DNA of 64,000 bases from Aradus depressus (GCA_963662175.1 OY759219.1:25028908-25092907); one strand, 5' to 3'; shown: positions 20,667 through 31,439, counted from the first letter of the stretch. Program-made: numbers and translations. Notes: generated by a model from the sequence alone, not told the origin.

Positions 20667-20889
20667 TACTTCATGCTCTTCGTCAAATCAGCTAAAATAT
20701 TAGCCCCCTTGGCCTTCATCCTTCCAAATCTTGTGAATAGAGTATATAACGTCCAAATCTTGAACCAACAAAATGTTATTCCCTCCCCCCCCCCCCCTCC
20801 CCCTCTCCCCCCCGATGAACATCCTGGATCCGCCCTTCGGGGGCTCCTTCAAAATATCAGGGCCCCCCAAATCTGTAGTCCGCCACTGA
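20667..20889 (-). repeat. CAGTGGCGGA-ended GC-rich repeat
   Basis: On the minus strand from 20888 the sequence starts CAGTGGCGGACTACAG, followed by GGGGGGCCC and then a second similar motif AGGGCGGATCCAGGATG before a poly-G tract (20782-20812). A CAGTGGCGGA start is typical of hAT-type termini, but the other end and an 8-bp duplication were not found. Confidence 0.35.
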
Positions 20890-21543
20890 TAGTTGATTAG
20901 CCTATTTGGCAAATTTGAAGATAGGTAAAGATGGTCTAGGATAAGCATGTGTACTTTCACTCTGCCCTGTCTTCCCACATCATTACAGCAGACTAGATCC
21001 GTCGGACCCCAGATGTTCCACTGTCTCCAAACATGGTATTCATTTGTAGCGACGCTCCCTTCAACTCGGCCCATGAGCCTGTTCTCACACCCGTGTCAGA
21101 CCTCCTGTCCGTTCTGATGGATTCCTTTGGTCAAAAAGACGTCAGGCATTGAAAAATTAATCTCCAACCTCGTCGTCGACAACCAGGCTCTGCTGATAAA
21201 TGTCCGAGCCTCTGGAGCGTCACCTCTTCGCCCACCTGAAGAATTAATTACAAATCAGAATAAATGACACTGTCAGTATTTATATGCCGACTCTCTCTTT
21301 GGAAGAGGCTGATTAACCCTCAGAGAATGAGGTCACTTCGTATTAAACAAATGCATTCGGCCAGTCTTTCACAACCCAAACTATTCAAACTATCTCTCAA
21401 ATATGATGATGATTAAATGTGTTTTACAAAATGGTTATATGTCCCCATTCGTCCAATCCTATTTGTAGAACCCACAAAGGTTTGCCCATATGGTTCTGTA
21501 TCGATGTATAAATATGTAAATAAAAAAAACAACAGAGGGGGAG
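20890..21543. other. Unassigned DNA, less AT-rich
   Basis: 20940-21240 has moderate GC and no clean frame on either strand. Possibly old retrotransposon DNA. Not identified. Confidence 0.35.
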
Positions 21544-21838
21544 GCATGGTGGCCATGCGGGCTAGAGCTTAGGGCTTTGGTTGCATGGTCTCACCACATC
21601 AGAGAGGTAAAAACACCTTGAGCTTGCCATCCTTCGGATGGGACGTAATAGCCAATGGTCCCGAGCCTGTCCGATGTCAGGTACTCGCTAAAGACCACTA
21701 CTCTTGATGAATAAAAAAAATTTAGGACTCTCATAGTAGAGTCGGGGTATACCCACCAAGCGATAAAAGAGCTCTCTGGTAGTAGGCGATATGACCTCGT
21801 AGTTAAACCCGGGGCATAAGTCATAATAACTAACTCTC
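21544..21838 (+). mobile_element. Chimeric SINE: SINE-B head, SINE-A body
   Basis: 21545-21597 is the SINE-B head (CATGGTGGCCATGCGGGCTA, GCATGGTCTCACCA). At about 21598 the sequence switches to SINE-A body (GAGAGGTAAAAACACCTTGA, CCATCCTTCGGATGGGACG, GTAGTAGGCGATATGACC) and ends GGCATAAGTCATAATAACTA. The SINE-B B box (GGTTCGACTCC) is absent, so the internal Pol III promoter is incomplete. Confidence 0.85.
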
Positions 21839-22330
21839 TATTTTTCTCATCAGCTGATATAAAAGATAATGGAGTGTCATTAATGAATGATTTCTCTTTC
21901 AATATTCAAGACATTTATTTATTCATTTATCATATTTGCTTTTTATATATTGCATAGATATAGTTGTAAATATATAATTAAAAGAAAAAATTAGGGGAAT
22001 AATTAAAATTCATAGCATATCTTGTGTGGGATGCGTTGCAAGGAGTAGTGGGAGTTTGGTCTCTTTCAGTATAGTGTATGAATGAAGCTCATTCTACTTG
22101 AATCACGGTTGATGTCTGCAATTCTAGTGCATTCGTTGTTGTTGTGCTGCACTGTTCGCTGAGCAGACACGATATCCGAAGGGAGAGTTTGACTTCGAGA
22201 GGACAGCTCGCGTCGCTTCTCTCCTGAGAAACTTCATCGTTAGTGCTCGAAAAAATAAAGAAATATGTTGTGATACGATCTTGTGCTGGCTGGAGCCCTT
22301 AGACTTGATCATTGGGCTGTCTTCTCATAC
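21839..22330. other. Unassigned DNA
   Basis: AT-rich to 22020; 22030-22330 is GC-balanced with a 62-codon minus-strand frame that I do not recognise. Confidence 0.35.
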
Positions 22331-22439
22331 TTAGGCGCAATTAAGAGCAGATGAACACATATGACTAGCCCTGGAGGGAATGCGCAGACATCCCAGGCCA
22401 GAGCGTTGCATGAACATTGTCCAGGAGTCGATTCTTGAT

Positions 22440-22640
22440 AAATGGCAACAGTGATGGTCACTATGATCAGGTGACCGAACGACCAGTAATCCGGGTACTG
22501 CCTCATCAATGGATGTCCCCAAAACTATCAGGTCACGGAGATTTCGAGATTGTAGAGGATTTGGTCTTCGAATGCCCTCTGTACGACAGGCTTAGTGTGG
22601 AGTTGATACGCTCCTGCGCTACACCAGACTGAACCCGAGC
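22440..22640 (+). pseudogene. LINE ORF2 C-terminal fragment (zinc-knuckle region)
   Basis: The frame reads GDFEIVEDLVFECPLYDRLS followed by VELIRSCATPD. The pattern ETVEH--FECPLYD--R--L is the conserved Cys/His-containing tail of R1/I/Jockey-type LINE proteins. The same DNA family recurs at 31225-31431 (CCGGGTAC, ATTGGATGTCCC-like landmarks). Decayed and truncated. Confidence 0.55.
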
Positions 22641-22815
22641 TCTCTCATCGCGCCGAAGGGCCTCCTCCTCTAGATTGCTGACCGGAGCCAGCGCTCTCCA
22701 GTTTTGCAGACAATGGTTCCTTGCGTCCACATCGACTGCGTCCATCCATCTCTTCCACTTCCTCTGTTTCTCTCCGGAATCACCAACATCTCCCTTCGCA
22801 AAGGGGTCAGCTTCC
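22640..22815 (-). pseudogene. LINE C-terminal fragment, weak
   Basis: The minus-strand frame KRWMDAVDVDARNHCLQNWR resembles RWADGVAEDARN---RNW in the LINE tail at 26.8 kb. The similarity is short and the rest of the frame is not informative. Confidence 0.38.
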
Positions 22816-22819
22816 TGCA

Positions 22820-23599
22820 TTCTCGGCCCATAGCTTCGCCAGCCTTACCACCTCAATGTTCTTGACCTCCACAAACTCCGCAGCTATCTCAGTATTATTC
22901 ATGATTTATATTTTCTTGAAATTGTATATCTAGAACTTCATAAGGTCAATTGGTTTTAGAAAATTAGTTGATTAATTCCTGGAGGAGAATTTCACCGACG
23001 ACTTTTGTTTTAACGATGACATTTTTTACAAATTCTAGAATAAAATCTCAGCTCCAAAGAGGGAAAAAGAAATGGAAAACGGAAATACTCTATTGTTCCC
23101 TGGCTTATTATGCTGAGAGCTCCGGATGTTCGGAATTCGAGAATACACATATGGAAATGTAGGCAGTGTGTATCCTTGTGGAAAGTCTGGTCTGGTTATG
23201 TCCTGTGGGACCTCCTATATCCCCTGGCCTGGATTGAGTCAATCAGCGGCCTGGAATCCAATTTATTTTTGAGGACTTCTCGAGGATCTCTTCCTACTCA
23301 GATACGGAAAAAAGAACTTCCCTTCTTTTATCGTTTCTTCAATTTCGACCTACTTCTAGGAAAACTAGATTTTGGCTATATATTTTTATTATAATTTGAA
23401 TTTTCGTATGACTTTTTTCTTTCAAAGAGAGAATTCATAGCGAGATTTCCTAACAGAGAATTAGTTTTTAGAATTAATATTATAACTAATATTTTCAGAC
23501 TTTAAAAAAAAAAATAATAAATTAATAAAAATAATAAATATATTAAATATTATATAATATATTTAAAACAGCAACACTTCTAGGAAAAATAAAGGAAAA
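22820..23599. other. Unassigned DNA
   Basis: 22968-23400 holds two overlapping plus-strand open frames without recognisable domains. 23500-23570 is very AT-rich. Confidence 0.35.
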
Positions 23600-23810
23600 A
23601 GTATGTTTTAAAAAAAATATTGTCTATTTCACAAAATATATATAATTTGGGAGTACCTTCGGTATCGCTACTATCTTCAGCCAGGACTTAACAAATACAA
23701 CTAGTATTTGTTAAGTTGTGGATGAAGGTCGTAGCAATACCGAATGTACTCCCATCTTATATATATATATATATATTGTGAAATAGACAATATTTTAAAA
23801 AAACATTTTT
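23600..23810. repeat. Family K foldback
   Basis: Arms 23600-23700 and 23703-23810 are inverted around CAAATACAACTAGTATTTG. Landmarks are TATTGTCTATTTCACAAAAT, GGGAGTACCTTCGGTAT and CTTCAGCCA. The arms differ at several sites, including the length of a TA run. Confidence 0.8.
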
Positions 23811-23995
23811 TACATTCGTTTTTCTTTATTTTCTATTATGGGTTTTACAATATCTCTGTAAAAAATGTTAAGTATCACTTCTAAGAAATACTGAAGTATT
23901 TGTTAAGTCGTGGCTGTAGATGGTAGTAATACCGAAAGTACTCCCATATACTTCATATATCTTGTGAAATAGATAAAATATTTAAAAAAACATTC
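23811..23995 (+). repeat. Extra tandem arm of family K foldback
   Basis: 23885-23985 repeats the right arm of the preceding foldback (TATTTGTTAAGTCGTGGCTG, AATACCGAAAGTACTCCCAT, TTGTGAAATAGATAAAAT). AACACTTCTAGGAAA near 23574 and TCACTTCTAGGAAAG near 24054 bracket the cluster. Confidence 0.65.
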
Positions 23996-24289
23996 GTGTT
24001 TTCTTTATAATTTATTAAGTGTTTCACAATCTCTCTGCAAAAATGTTAAATATCACTTCTAGGAAAGACTGAAGCTAAGAAGATAAGACTGTATTCCGCA
24101 GATTCTCCATGAAAGAGTAAAAGCATGTTTGCCTCACCCACATAAGCTCACGATTGAAGTGAAACTTTAAAAAAAACAATCTAACACAATACAAAAAAAA
24201 AAAAAAAAACCTAGCGACACCAAGCGGATTCCCCAGGAACCAACTGGAGCCGCGCAATTCAAACCGTCTGCGTATTTTTTGAACAAACC

Positions 24290-24402
24290 TCTATATAATT
24301 TCTAAACTATTTTGATGTATAAAATTGTATGACGTATCCAATTACCATGCTATGCTTTAATGGAAATAAATATTATCATTATTATAATTGATGTTATCAT
24401 TA
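24290..24402 (+). mobile_element. LINE 3' end with ATT-rich tail
   Basis: GACGTATCCAATTACCATG, TTTAATGGAAATAAA and then ATTATCATTATTATAATT. The same 3' signature with AAATAAA plus (ATT)n recurs near 25.08, 44.39 and 52.33 kb. Such tails are characteristic of some non-LTR retrotransposons. Confidence 0.6.
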
Positions 24403-24879
24403 TTAGGTCCAGTGCACTGGTCTTTCTTTCCAGATCTTGGTCAGATCTTTGTCTGTTTTTGGGGGGGGAAGTTAATGACTTCAAAGAACACTTAGAAAGT
24501 TGTTATGAGGTCGGCTAGTTAGAAAAGAGACGAAATGAAGAAACAAGTGGACTGTATCGAGGAAGACCGGAGAAGACCTGTTGAAGAAAAAAAAAAAAAA
24601 AGAAGTGGTGATCGACAAGTGTTGAGGGGGATTTCTTTGATTTCCGGACAGGAGTGTCACCCTCAGGGACTGGTCTGGTCACGGGTCAGGACCGGTCACA
24701 GCAAGTCATCGTACCAGAACTCCAGTCACTTATCTTCAACCCGCGGAAGGATAAACTGGGCTCTACGGGATACTTATATAAAAAATATATGTGTATTCAC
24801 ATATCGTGCGAAAATCTGAGATCGAGTTTTGGACGAAATTTTACGTTTTAAGGTCCCCTTATTTAAATCCTAATTAAAT
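24403..24879. other. Unassigned DNA between two LINE 3' ends
   Basis: Open frames at 24535-24819 and 24654-24851 overlap in different phases and show no domain. Could be 5' sequence of the same LINE family. Confidence 0.3.
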
Positions 24880-25085
24880 TTAAAAAAAATGATCTACTGT
24901 ATTTATTATATACGTTATTTTCTGTATACAATTATTATTTTTGTACTCATATTGTGTCAGACTCGTAAGTGTTAATATCTGTTTAAATATCTAAATTATA
25001 AGATATCTAATGTAAATATTCTTATGATGTATCCTATTACCATGTTATGGTTAAACGGAAATAAAATTATTATTATTATTATCTT
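24880..25085 (+). mobile_element. LINE 3' end with (ATT)n tail
   Basis: Contains GTCAGACTCGTAAGTGTTAA, GATGTATCCTATTACCATG, TTAAACGGAAATAAA and (ATT)n. Better preserved than the copy at 24290. Confidence 0.65.
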
Positions 25086-25087
25086 TG

Positions 25088-25300
25088 CCAAAAATGTCGA
25101 ATCTCCTCCGAGCGTATCATGAGAATATTCCCAGGAAGTGAGCCAACGTCTCGTCTTCTCCACATCTGTCACAGATGGGACTTTTCTTGACTACTACAGT
25201 GTGTAGATCCTGTAGGTAGTATCCTGTGAGAACTTCAGTTAGTTGCCGAAGCTCGTTCCTTTTGAGTTTCAGGATCCCATCCTTCTACACCTTGGAATCC
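25088..25300 (-). pseudogene. Jockey-like LINE ORF2 C-terminal zinc motif
   Basis: The minus-strand frame reads LKRNELRQLTEVLTGYYLQD, then KKSPICDRCGEDETLAHFLG, then a stop. LTG-----LH--------C--C--E-ET--H-L is the C-terminal Cys/His motif of Jockey/R1-group LINEs. The final Cys of the motif is replaced and the frame closes, so it is dead. No reverse transcriptase core is attached. Confidence 0.75.
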
Positions 25301-26211
25301 TGACCCAGGAACATATTCGACTGTCTGCATGTGGTTATGTCTCTCCATGACTGCACCAAAAGGTCTCTAGTTCACTTCTTAATCCGGGTTTTAATACTTT
25401 GTCTGTGTGAATGTGAACTTTGTGAGTGCTCTAATTCAAAAACGATTGTAACAATGAAATTCAAATTTTAAATGAAGATGTCTTATGCGCAGATAATTTC
25501 CATACTGGATAACTCTACATAATTACTCACTCACAGAATTACTTTCTTATCCAGTAATGACAGTTTCAAATGAATTTGATAGTGATCTGTAAAAAAGTGG
25601 TTGTATTTAGAAAGTCCATTTTAGCTTATCACATATATTTTTGTTGCCCAAGGCTCCATCAATCTAGATAAAAACAATGATTTTTGAGGGCTATGGTGAA
25701 TGATGTTTTTTGTGGCCTCCTGCATTTGAATCGCCTATTTCCTTTCTTAATTTCATTTTCTCCCAAAACTTATAAGCCCCCCCCCCCCCCCCCCCCCCAA
25801 GAAAAAAAACATTTAAGGGATGAACAGCTGCAACATTGCAATATATTGTTGCAAAAGGGTTTTCATTCAGGGGCAACTTTGCCCATTGTTCAGGTTGTCT
25901 GGGGTATCTTGTAGGACAGTACCCTTTCGTTCGCAGGAGAGGAACAGATGTGTTGACGTAACATCTGCAATTTGGTACAGGTTTCGTCTCCAGGTAGACA
26001 ACTTAGGATAACACCACACCTGCATCCTCTTTTTAGAGAAACAACCATAAAAATCTGACCTATTAACTGTCTGGGGTTCGGTGGATCAGAAGAAGGTGCA
26101 GTCGGGGGGTGCATAAGCTCTCGACAACAGTGACGGATCTACCATCAAGCCCGAAGACAGCCACATACGGTTCGTTTGCTGTGTAACTTTATTTTACTGC
26201 ATAAGTGAACT
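25301..26211. other. Unassigned DNA with a poly-C run
   Basis: A run of 22 C lies at 25777-25798. Near 25545-25590 a family H scrap is visible (TTCTTATCCAGTAATGACAG). 25890-26114 is open on the minus strand without recognisable domain. Confidence 0.4.
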
Positions 26212-26424
26212 GCGTGGTCATGTCGCCTACTTCTAGAGCGCTCTTTCGTCCCTCTGGTGGACATGAGCCCGAGTAGCTGACTTCGTCCTATCCGAAGGAC
26301 GGGTTATTATAAAGTTTATTTTAAATCCCAGATAAAATAAACTAAGGACACGGCCGCGTTTCGAATCCGCGAACTTGAGCTTAGTAAACAAGCATGCACA
26401 CCACTGAGCTACCGTCGCCCTCTC
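26212..26424 (-). mobile_element. SINE-A, reversed, with large internal deletion
   Basis: The tail-side body (AGAGCGCTCTTTCGTCCCTC) joins directly to CCTATCCGAAGGACGGG, losing the central third. The head is complete, ending CCACTGAGCTACCGTCGCCC. Confidence 0.85.
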
Positions 26425-26469
26425 ACTGTATAAGTATTTTTAAGTTTATTTCAAGAAAATATTATGAAT

Positions 26470-26945
26470 ATTCGTTCTATATAAGACCCTTATCCGCCCA
26501 GTTCTTGTGTATGGCTCAGAAACCTGGGCAACTTCAAAAATGAGCGAACAGAGCCTTTTAGTGCACGAAAGGAAGGTTCTGCGCAGAATATTTGGAGGAG
26601 TGCAAGTAGGCCATGCATGGAGCAGACGCAACAACCAGGAGCTCTACGAACTATATAGAGAACCAGATGTCCTGAAAGTCATGAAGATTGGGCAGGACAT
26701 GTCGCCAGGATGGAAGCTGAGGAAATGCCGAAGAAGCTGCTAATGGAGCCCATTCATGGAGTAAGACGGCGAGGGAGACCTAAGCTGAGATGGGCAGATG
26801 GTGTGGCAGAAGATGCCCGAAACATATTCCGCATCAGGAACTGGATGGCAGCCGTACAGGATCGAAACAATTGGCGGCTGTTGGTGGGGGTGGCCAGGGA
26901 CCCGTCACCGGGTTGTAGCGCCATGATATCATTCATGATGAATAT
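26470..26945 (+). pseudogene. LINE ORF2 C-terminus, frameshifted
   Basis: Frame 1 gives YKTLIRPVLVYGSETWATSK, HERKVLRRIFGGVQVGHAWS and NNQELYELYREPDVLKVMK. A small deletion near 26690 then shifts into a second frame giving WAGHVARMEAEEMPKKLLME, RRRGRPKLRWADGVAEDARN and NWMAAVQDRNNWRLLVG. Both match the well-known C-terminal tail of animal RTE/Jockey-type reverse transcriptases (YGSETW, WAGHVARM, GRP--RW-DGV). The catalytic core is missing. An A-rich stretch at 26942 may be the 3' end. Confidence 0.88.
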
Positions 26946-27184
26946 AAAAAAAATTGGGTTATCCAGCCATTTTTTTTTTTTTTTTTTAATGAGATTTCCT
27001 TCTTATCGCATATCGCCTCCACTAATTGTAAGAGATAATGTGACCTAAAGAAGGGACATGGACGTGTCCCGAACCACTCACAGGATGAAGACACCTCTCA
27101 ATTGTTGGTTTTTTCCGGCATTTCTTCCAGAGGTTCCTTTAGAGGTTCCTCCTTTATTCTGACAATATTTCGGGACACTTAAAT
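26946..27184. other. Unassigned DNA
   Basis: Begins with a T run. No feature recognised. Confidence 0.35.
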
Positions 27185-27345
27185 TCGTTCTAGGGAAAAG
27201 TACATTGCCGGTATTTCACTGGCGACTATTTAATTTTTTGAGAAGAGGTTTGGAAAACATAAAATTCCGCTGAAAACTCACATCGAATTTCAGACCGATT
27301 TCATAATTACTCCTATACTTCGTATAGCTGTAAAATTATAAAAAA
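27185..27345. mobile_element. Family R fragments
   Basis: A reversed left end (GGGAAAAGTACATTGCCGG) is fused to a forward right end (CATAAAATTCCGCTGAAAAC, ACTCCTATACTTCGTATAGC), so two partial copies abut. Confidence 0.5.
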
Positions 27346-27904
27346 AACTATTCCCTCTATAGCTCCATGGAACTGAATTTGCAAATGGACGATGCATTGT
27401 ACTAGCTTACACTTACCCAAATGTTCTTATTATATTAATGAACACGTGTATATTCAGGAATCTGAGAGTCTTATTTGATTAGTGGCACAGCTAAGAGAAA
27501 TACTCTATTTTGCAAGTATTAATGGATAGAGCGCGGTACTTGTCAAAGAACTCCCAGTACTTTGAAACCGTTCAATCTATTTTTGTGTAAATTTAAGCTG
27601 TGGGAAGATTGTGTAACGGACAGCTCATTTAGATTCAGTGTCTGGAAGAACGGAGATCGGCACTTTGATGACAAAGAGACTTACCACATCCACAGGAGGC
27701 GTTAAGACCTCAGAACCCTGCTTCTTATGGTCTTATGGTCTTTTGGGCTGGGGGCTCTCTTTGTAAAATAATCAATATTCCGCCCCTCAACAATTATAAA
27801 GATCTTTGGATCCCATTTTCACATTTACAACAAACTGTTTTCCTTTCGGAATTTTTTTCCGATTCAATTATTCTAAATCTAAAAATGTAAAAAAAAAAGA
27901 CCTG
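27346..27904. other. Unassigned DNA
   Basis: No coding or repeat family recognised. GGTCTTATGGTCTTATGGTC-like short repetition is near 27729. Confidence 0.35.
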
Positions 27905-28160
27905 TGTTCCTTGTGTGAACACGATAACTACCGATTGAATGAATGTATCGAGAACCCAATTTATTCCTTATAATGACGATACCTTTTCAGAAAAATCGGA
28001 CAAAGGAAAGAGGTGGTTTAGGGGCGCATAACCCCAAAACTGTCGATGTAATGGATGTATTTTCACGAAATTCAGTATGTGTGTTCGAAATCCCATAAGA
28101 ACGACACCTATCAATTTTCAGCAGAATCGGCCGAATAGAAGGGGAATCGAACATAGTACT
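27905..28160 (-). mobile_element. Family R element, reversed
   Basis: Landmarks GATAACTACCGATTGAATGA, AAGAACGACACCTATCAATT and TTTTCAGCAGAATCGGCCG. Confidence 0.55.
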
Positions 28161-28254
28161 TAGATGAAAAAAAACCTACTTATGGTGAGCCAAGATGGGA
28201 GTCTTAAATCTTTTTTTAAAAAAATACTCAATATTTCCCCCTTAGTCAGTTATT

Positions 28255-28435
28255 GTGAGACGAGATTTCTCATAGAAATACAACGTCTTTCCACAGAACC
28301 GGTTTTCAGCGAATCTAGACTCAATGCAGTACGGGTGATGTGCCACTGATGATGACGCATTTGCTTTGAAACCCGGTTCTGGTTGGAAATACTACCGTAG
28401 GAAGACAACGTATTTCATTTCTATGAGAATCATAA
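28255..28435. repeat. Foldback with hammerhead-like core
   Basis: ATTTCTCATAGAAATACAAC on the left is inverted near 28410-28433. The right part carries CTGATGA at 28346-28352 and GAAA at 28368-28371, with CCGGTTCTGG after it. A related reversed copy is at 56000-56110. See the ribozyme-like finding. Confidence 0.5.
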
Positions 28436-28687
28436 AGACCTTTGGATATTTCAGTTTTACATGATACAATGTCGACCTTTGCTTGTCGAAAATTCTCATT
28501 TGACTTTCTTATACCCAGGAATGCCAGTTTGAAATGAGGGAGAAATAAAATTTAGAATGTAAAAAAATTACTGTGTATAAGGATGTATATTCACTAAACA
28601 CATCAATCATAAGAGTCACATATTCAACGAAGGAACGGGAATAAAGTACTTATGTAATGAGACAGATAGACATCTCGACTCTCGAAA
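28436..28687. other. Mixed repeat scraps
   Basis: 28500-28565 resembles a family H end (CTTTCTTATACCCAGGAATG). The remainder is unassigned. Confidence 0.35.
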
Positions 28688-28968
28688 AGGGCGCCGAGAG
28701 CTCAGTGGTGTGCGTGCCTGCTTTCTGAGCTCAAGATCGCTGGATCCCTTAGTTTATTTCTTCTGGGAGGTAAAATAAACTTAAACACGCCGTCCTTCGG
28801 AAGGGACGTCAAGCGATGGTCCCGAGCTTCCCATCATAGGTTAATAAAAATTTAGAGTAGGTAAAATTTAGGACTCTTATAGTAGAGTCGACCTCATGTC
28901 AACCAGAGTAACGAAAGAGCGCTGACGACCTAGTAGTTAAAGCCCGGGCATGAGTCATATAACTCTCT
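28688..28968 (+). mobile_element. SINE-A with decayed head
   Basis: Head GGGCGCCGAGAGCTCAGTGG. The B box is damaged by a deletion (GATCGCTGGATCCC replaces it). Body landmarks are intact except for loss around the GTACGATGTCAGG section. Ends GGGCATGAGTCATATAACTC. Confidence 0.85.
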
Positions 28969-29412
28969 AGGACAGCTAGGAAAAATTGATTGAACAGTTG
29001 TGATTTCTTAATTCCATTTTCAAGTTCTTAGTTATAATTTTCCGTAAAAGCGTTATTTTCCAAATAAATACTTGAGCAAGGATATTAATAAGACGTGTAA
29101 CGACAACAATATTTTATTTTCAAACATTATATTATGAACCATTAAACAAAATTATTACCTATGTAGATAATAACGATAGGTAATAAAATTTACATATATG
29201 TACATATAAAATTTACTTTATATAATAATCTTTGATAAAAGCAATATTAAGCATGCCGTAATATTATAAAACATAATAATATATTTTTTTTTAAGAACAC
29301 AAATTTTACTTTAGTTAAACTAGTTTTTAAGGAACTCAAGTCGATTTTTTTTCAAATAAAACTAGGAACAATTATCACAAATAGTCATTTAGTAAATAAA
29401 AGTAAATTGTAA
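28969..29412. other. AT-rich DNA
   Basis: A short inverted pair (ATTATTACCTATGTAGATAA / TAACGATAGGTAATAAA) is at 29150-29190. No gene. Confidence 0.4.
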
Positions 29413-29545
29413 TCAAAGCATGGCTCTTCTAGCCTTAATGGAAGCAACGTTGTCTACAGCACGTTTTGTGTCAATAGAATTCAAGAGATCACTTTCGATG
29501 GATAATAACGAAAGGTCCGTCAGTCTCTCTACAAAAGCAGGCTGC
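29413..29545 (-). pseudogene. hAT-family transposase C-terminal fragment
   Basis: The minus-strand frame reads AFVERLTDLSLLSIESDLL, then NSIDTKRAVDNVASIKARR and AML followed by TGA at 29415-29413. RL--L--LSIE ... I-----VD--A--KARR is the extreme C-terminus of the hAT dimerisation region as found in ZMYM1/TTF-type transposase relatives. Upstream the frame breaks, so only the last 40 or so residues survive. Confidence 0.6.
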
Positions 29546-29984
29546 CTTTTGATTACCCATATTTCCCTTTTTTCCCTATTCCTTCAAAAGAATTTATCTT
29601 GCTTTTCCCTTTGGTTTCGGTTTCTTTTTGTTCTCTTGTCTATATTTGGCTTTGTCAACGATATATTTAAAATAAGGAAAAGAAAAAATTAGGGCTGCCA
29701 AGCTGCACGCCTTCGCCATAGGGTCTGCACGGCTCTGTGTGCATGTACTGGTAGAAAGCTCTTTAGATGCAAAATTTAGCACCTCCGCAAGTATGCCTGG
29801 TCACTTTGTTCGTGTCCAGGGTCAACTTGTTAGCCTCATACAAAATTTGAATAATAATAATCATTTCGAGAAGAAAAGGCCTTCGTGAAACCGTTCGAGG
29901 TACATGAACATCCGGGCCATTGTGTGCACCTTGGAGTTGCAAAGTAATTTACTGTTCCTCATCAATATCAATTCGTAGATGAAT
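29546..29984. other. Unassigned DNA
   Basis: 29594-29782 is open on the minus strand with a lysine-rich end (ENKKKPKPKGKAR). It is not recognised and may be chance. Confidence 0.3.
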
Positions 29985-30165
29985 AACCGGCAATGTACTT
30001 CCCCAGCACGAATTAATCAATTAAATTTTCTCTTTTCACTCCAAAATCTATGGGCTAAAAATCCTAATACTAAATTTTTTGACAAGACTCAATACATCAG
30101 GAGTCATTTGGGTTTTCAGTTGAACCCTCTTCTTCTGATCCCACATCTCTTTAACTAATTTTTAA
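29985..30165 (+). mobile_element. Family R left part
   Basis: Starts CCGGCAATGTACTTCCCCAG then CACGAATTAATCAATTAA, the best-preserved left end of the family in this window. Confidence 0.65.
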
Positions 30166-30187
30166 TTTTTTAAATCTATATTAGTTA

Positions 30188-30490
30188 TTATGACTCATGC
30201 CCGGGCTTTAACTACGAGATCCTATCGCCTACTACCAGAGCTCTCTTTCGTCACTTTGGTAGACATGAGCCCGACTCCACAGTGGGAGTCCTAAACTTTG
30301 CCTATCCTAAATTTTTATTCACCTAGGGCAGGGGTCTTTAACAAGTAACTGATATCGTACAGGCTCGGGACCATCGCTCCGAAGGACGGCGTGCTTAAGT
30401 TTATTTTACCTCCTAGATAAAATAAACTAAGGGCCTCGGTCGGGTTTCGAATTCATGATTTTGAGCTCAGAAGACAAGCATGCATATCAT
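30188..30490 (-). mobile_element. SINE-A, reversed
   Basis: Starts TTATGACTCATGCCCGGGC and ends in the A-box region (AAGCATGCATATCATCCC). It has a small deletion before CGAAGGACGGCGTGC. The far end of the head is missing. Confidence 0.88.
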
Positions 30491-30504
30491 CCCTTATTAT
30501 ATCT

Positions 30505-30896
30505 GTAGAATAAGGAAGTATGTACTGTAATTGTGCAAAAATCCGAGGTCGAGGTTGCAACTGATTTTCATGCTTCGCAAGTTTTGACCATTTTCGCGAT
30601 GATGTCTGCCTGTGCGTGTGTCTGTCTCTGTATATATATGATTGAAAAGTTGTGATCTCCCTACAGTAAAATCGATTATAGCTATGAACTTGCAATTAGA
30701 AATAAAGGGGTCACATGTTCTAATTTATGTTTTTGCGATAGAGAGCTCACAACTTTTCAATCATATACACACACATGGACAGAGACCATCCTCGCGAAAA
30801 TGGTCAAAACGAATTTAGGGGACCTTGAAACGTGAAAATCAGTTGAAACCTCGATATCGGATTTCCGCACGATTACAATACCTCCTTATATTATAG
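30505..30896. repeat. Large hairpin, about 150-bp arms
   Basis: AAGGAAGTATGTACTGTAAT... (30507) is inverted as ...ATTACAATACCTCCTTATAT (30877-30896). Inner landmarks GACCATTTTCGCGATGATG and GATTGAAAAGTTGTGAT are likewise inverted. Arms run about 30507-30662 and 30745-30893. Related arms occur near 31.6, 36.0, 43.7, 44.4 and 45.3 kb. Confidence 0.78.
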
Positions 30897-31030
30897 GTTT
30901 AAGCAACAACGCTTATCGATCTCTCTCTCTCCCCCTCCCCTTCTCAAAATCAACATTCTTATACCCAGTAGTGCCGTTATGAAATTATTTTATTTAATTA
31001 CGAAAGTTCTGTAATGCCCATATTACAATT
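30897..31030 (+). mobile_element. Family H fragment
   Basis: CTCTCTCTCCCCCTCCCC, CATTCTTATACCCAGTA and AAAGTTCTGTAATGCCCA match the hairpin ends at 5.1-5.3 kb. Confidence 0.5.
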
Positions 31031-31224
31031 TTTTTTATTTAGTTTTGTTTTAAAGTTGGATGCACCTTGCTATGAAGCAATATCACCCTGTCTAATGTGG
31101 GAAGAGATGTTCGTGATCAAAGGATTACTGAAGGACTGGGACCGGCCTTCGGAGGAACAATCTGCACTGAACGGTTCTTCCCAGCCCATGTTACATCTGC
31201 AGAACTCTGGGTTTCCGTTCGTCA

Positions 31225-31431
31225 TCAGCTGTCAGGATACGAGCCTGTCCCCTGAACCAACTCCACCCCAGCTTGGTCGTACAGTAGACACTCGAAGACT
31301 GCATGTTCTACAGTCTCGGTGCCTGAGAATATTTGGGACATCCAATGATCAGGCTGTACCCAGGGGTACCCGGACGTCCGGGAAGTATGCGTACGTCGTT
31401 CGGAAAACCAGAGCAAATTAAAAGTTGTCAT
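31225..31431 (-). pseudogene. LINE ORF2 C-terminal fragment
   Basis: The minus-strand frame includes GTETVEHAVFECLLYDQAGV followed by ELVQG and a stop. It is the same LINE tail family as 22440-22640 (ETVEH--FEC-LYD). The long plus-strand frame 31014-31421 is its shadow. Confidence 0.6.
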
Positions 31432-31439
31432 ACTTATTG

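Noticed and set aside
20700..21074. 124-codon minus-strand frame with glycine-rich end
   Set aside because: The glycine run translates a poly-C tract and the rest overlaps a CAGTGGCGGA-ended repeat.
25777..25798. Functional G-quadruplex or promoter at the poly-C run
   Set aside because: A plain homopolymer with no gene nearby; similar runs at 18783 and 32221 lie in repeats and probably arise by slippage.
31014..31421. 135-codon plus-strand frame
   Set aside because: It overlaps antisense to a recognisable LINE C-terminal fragment and has no domain.
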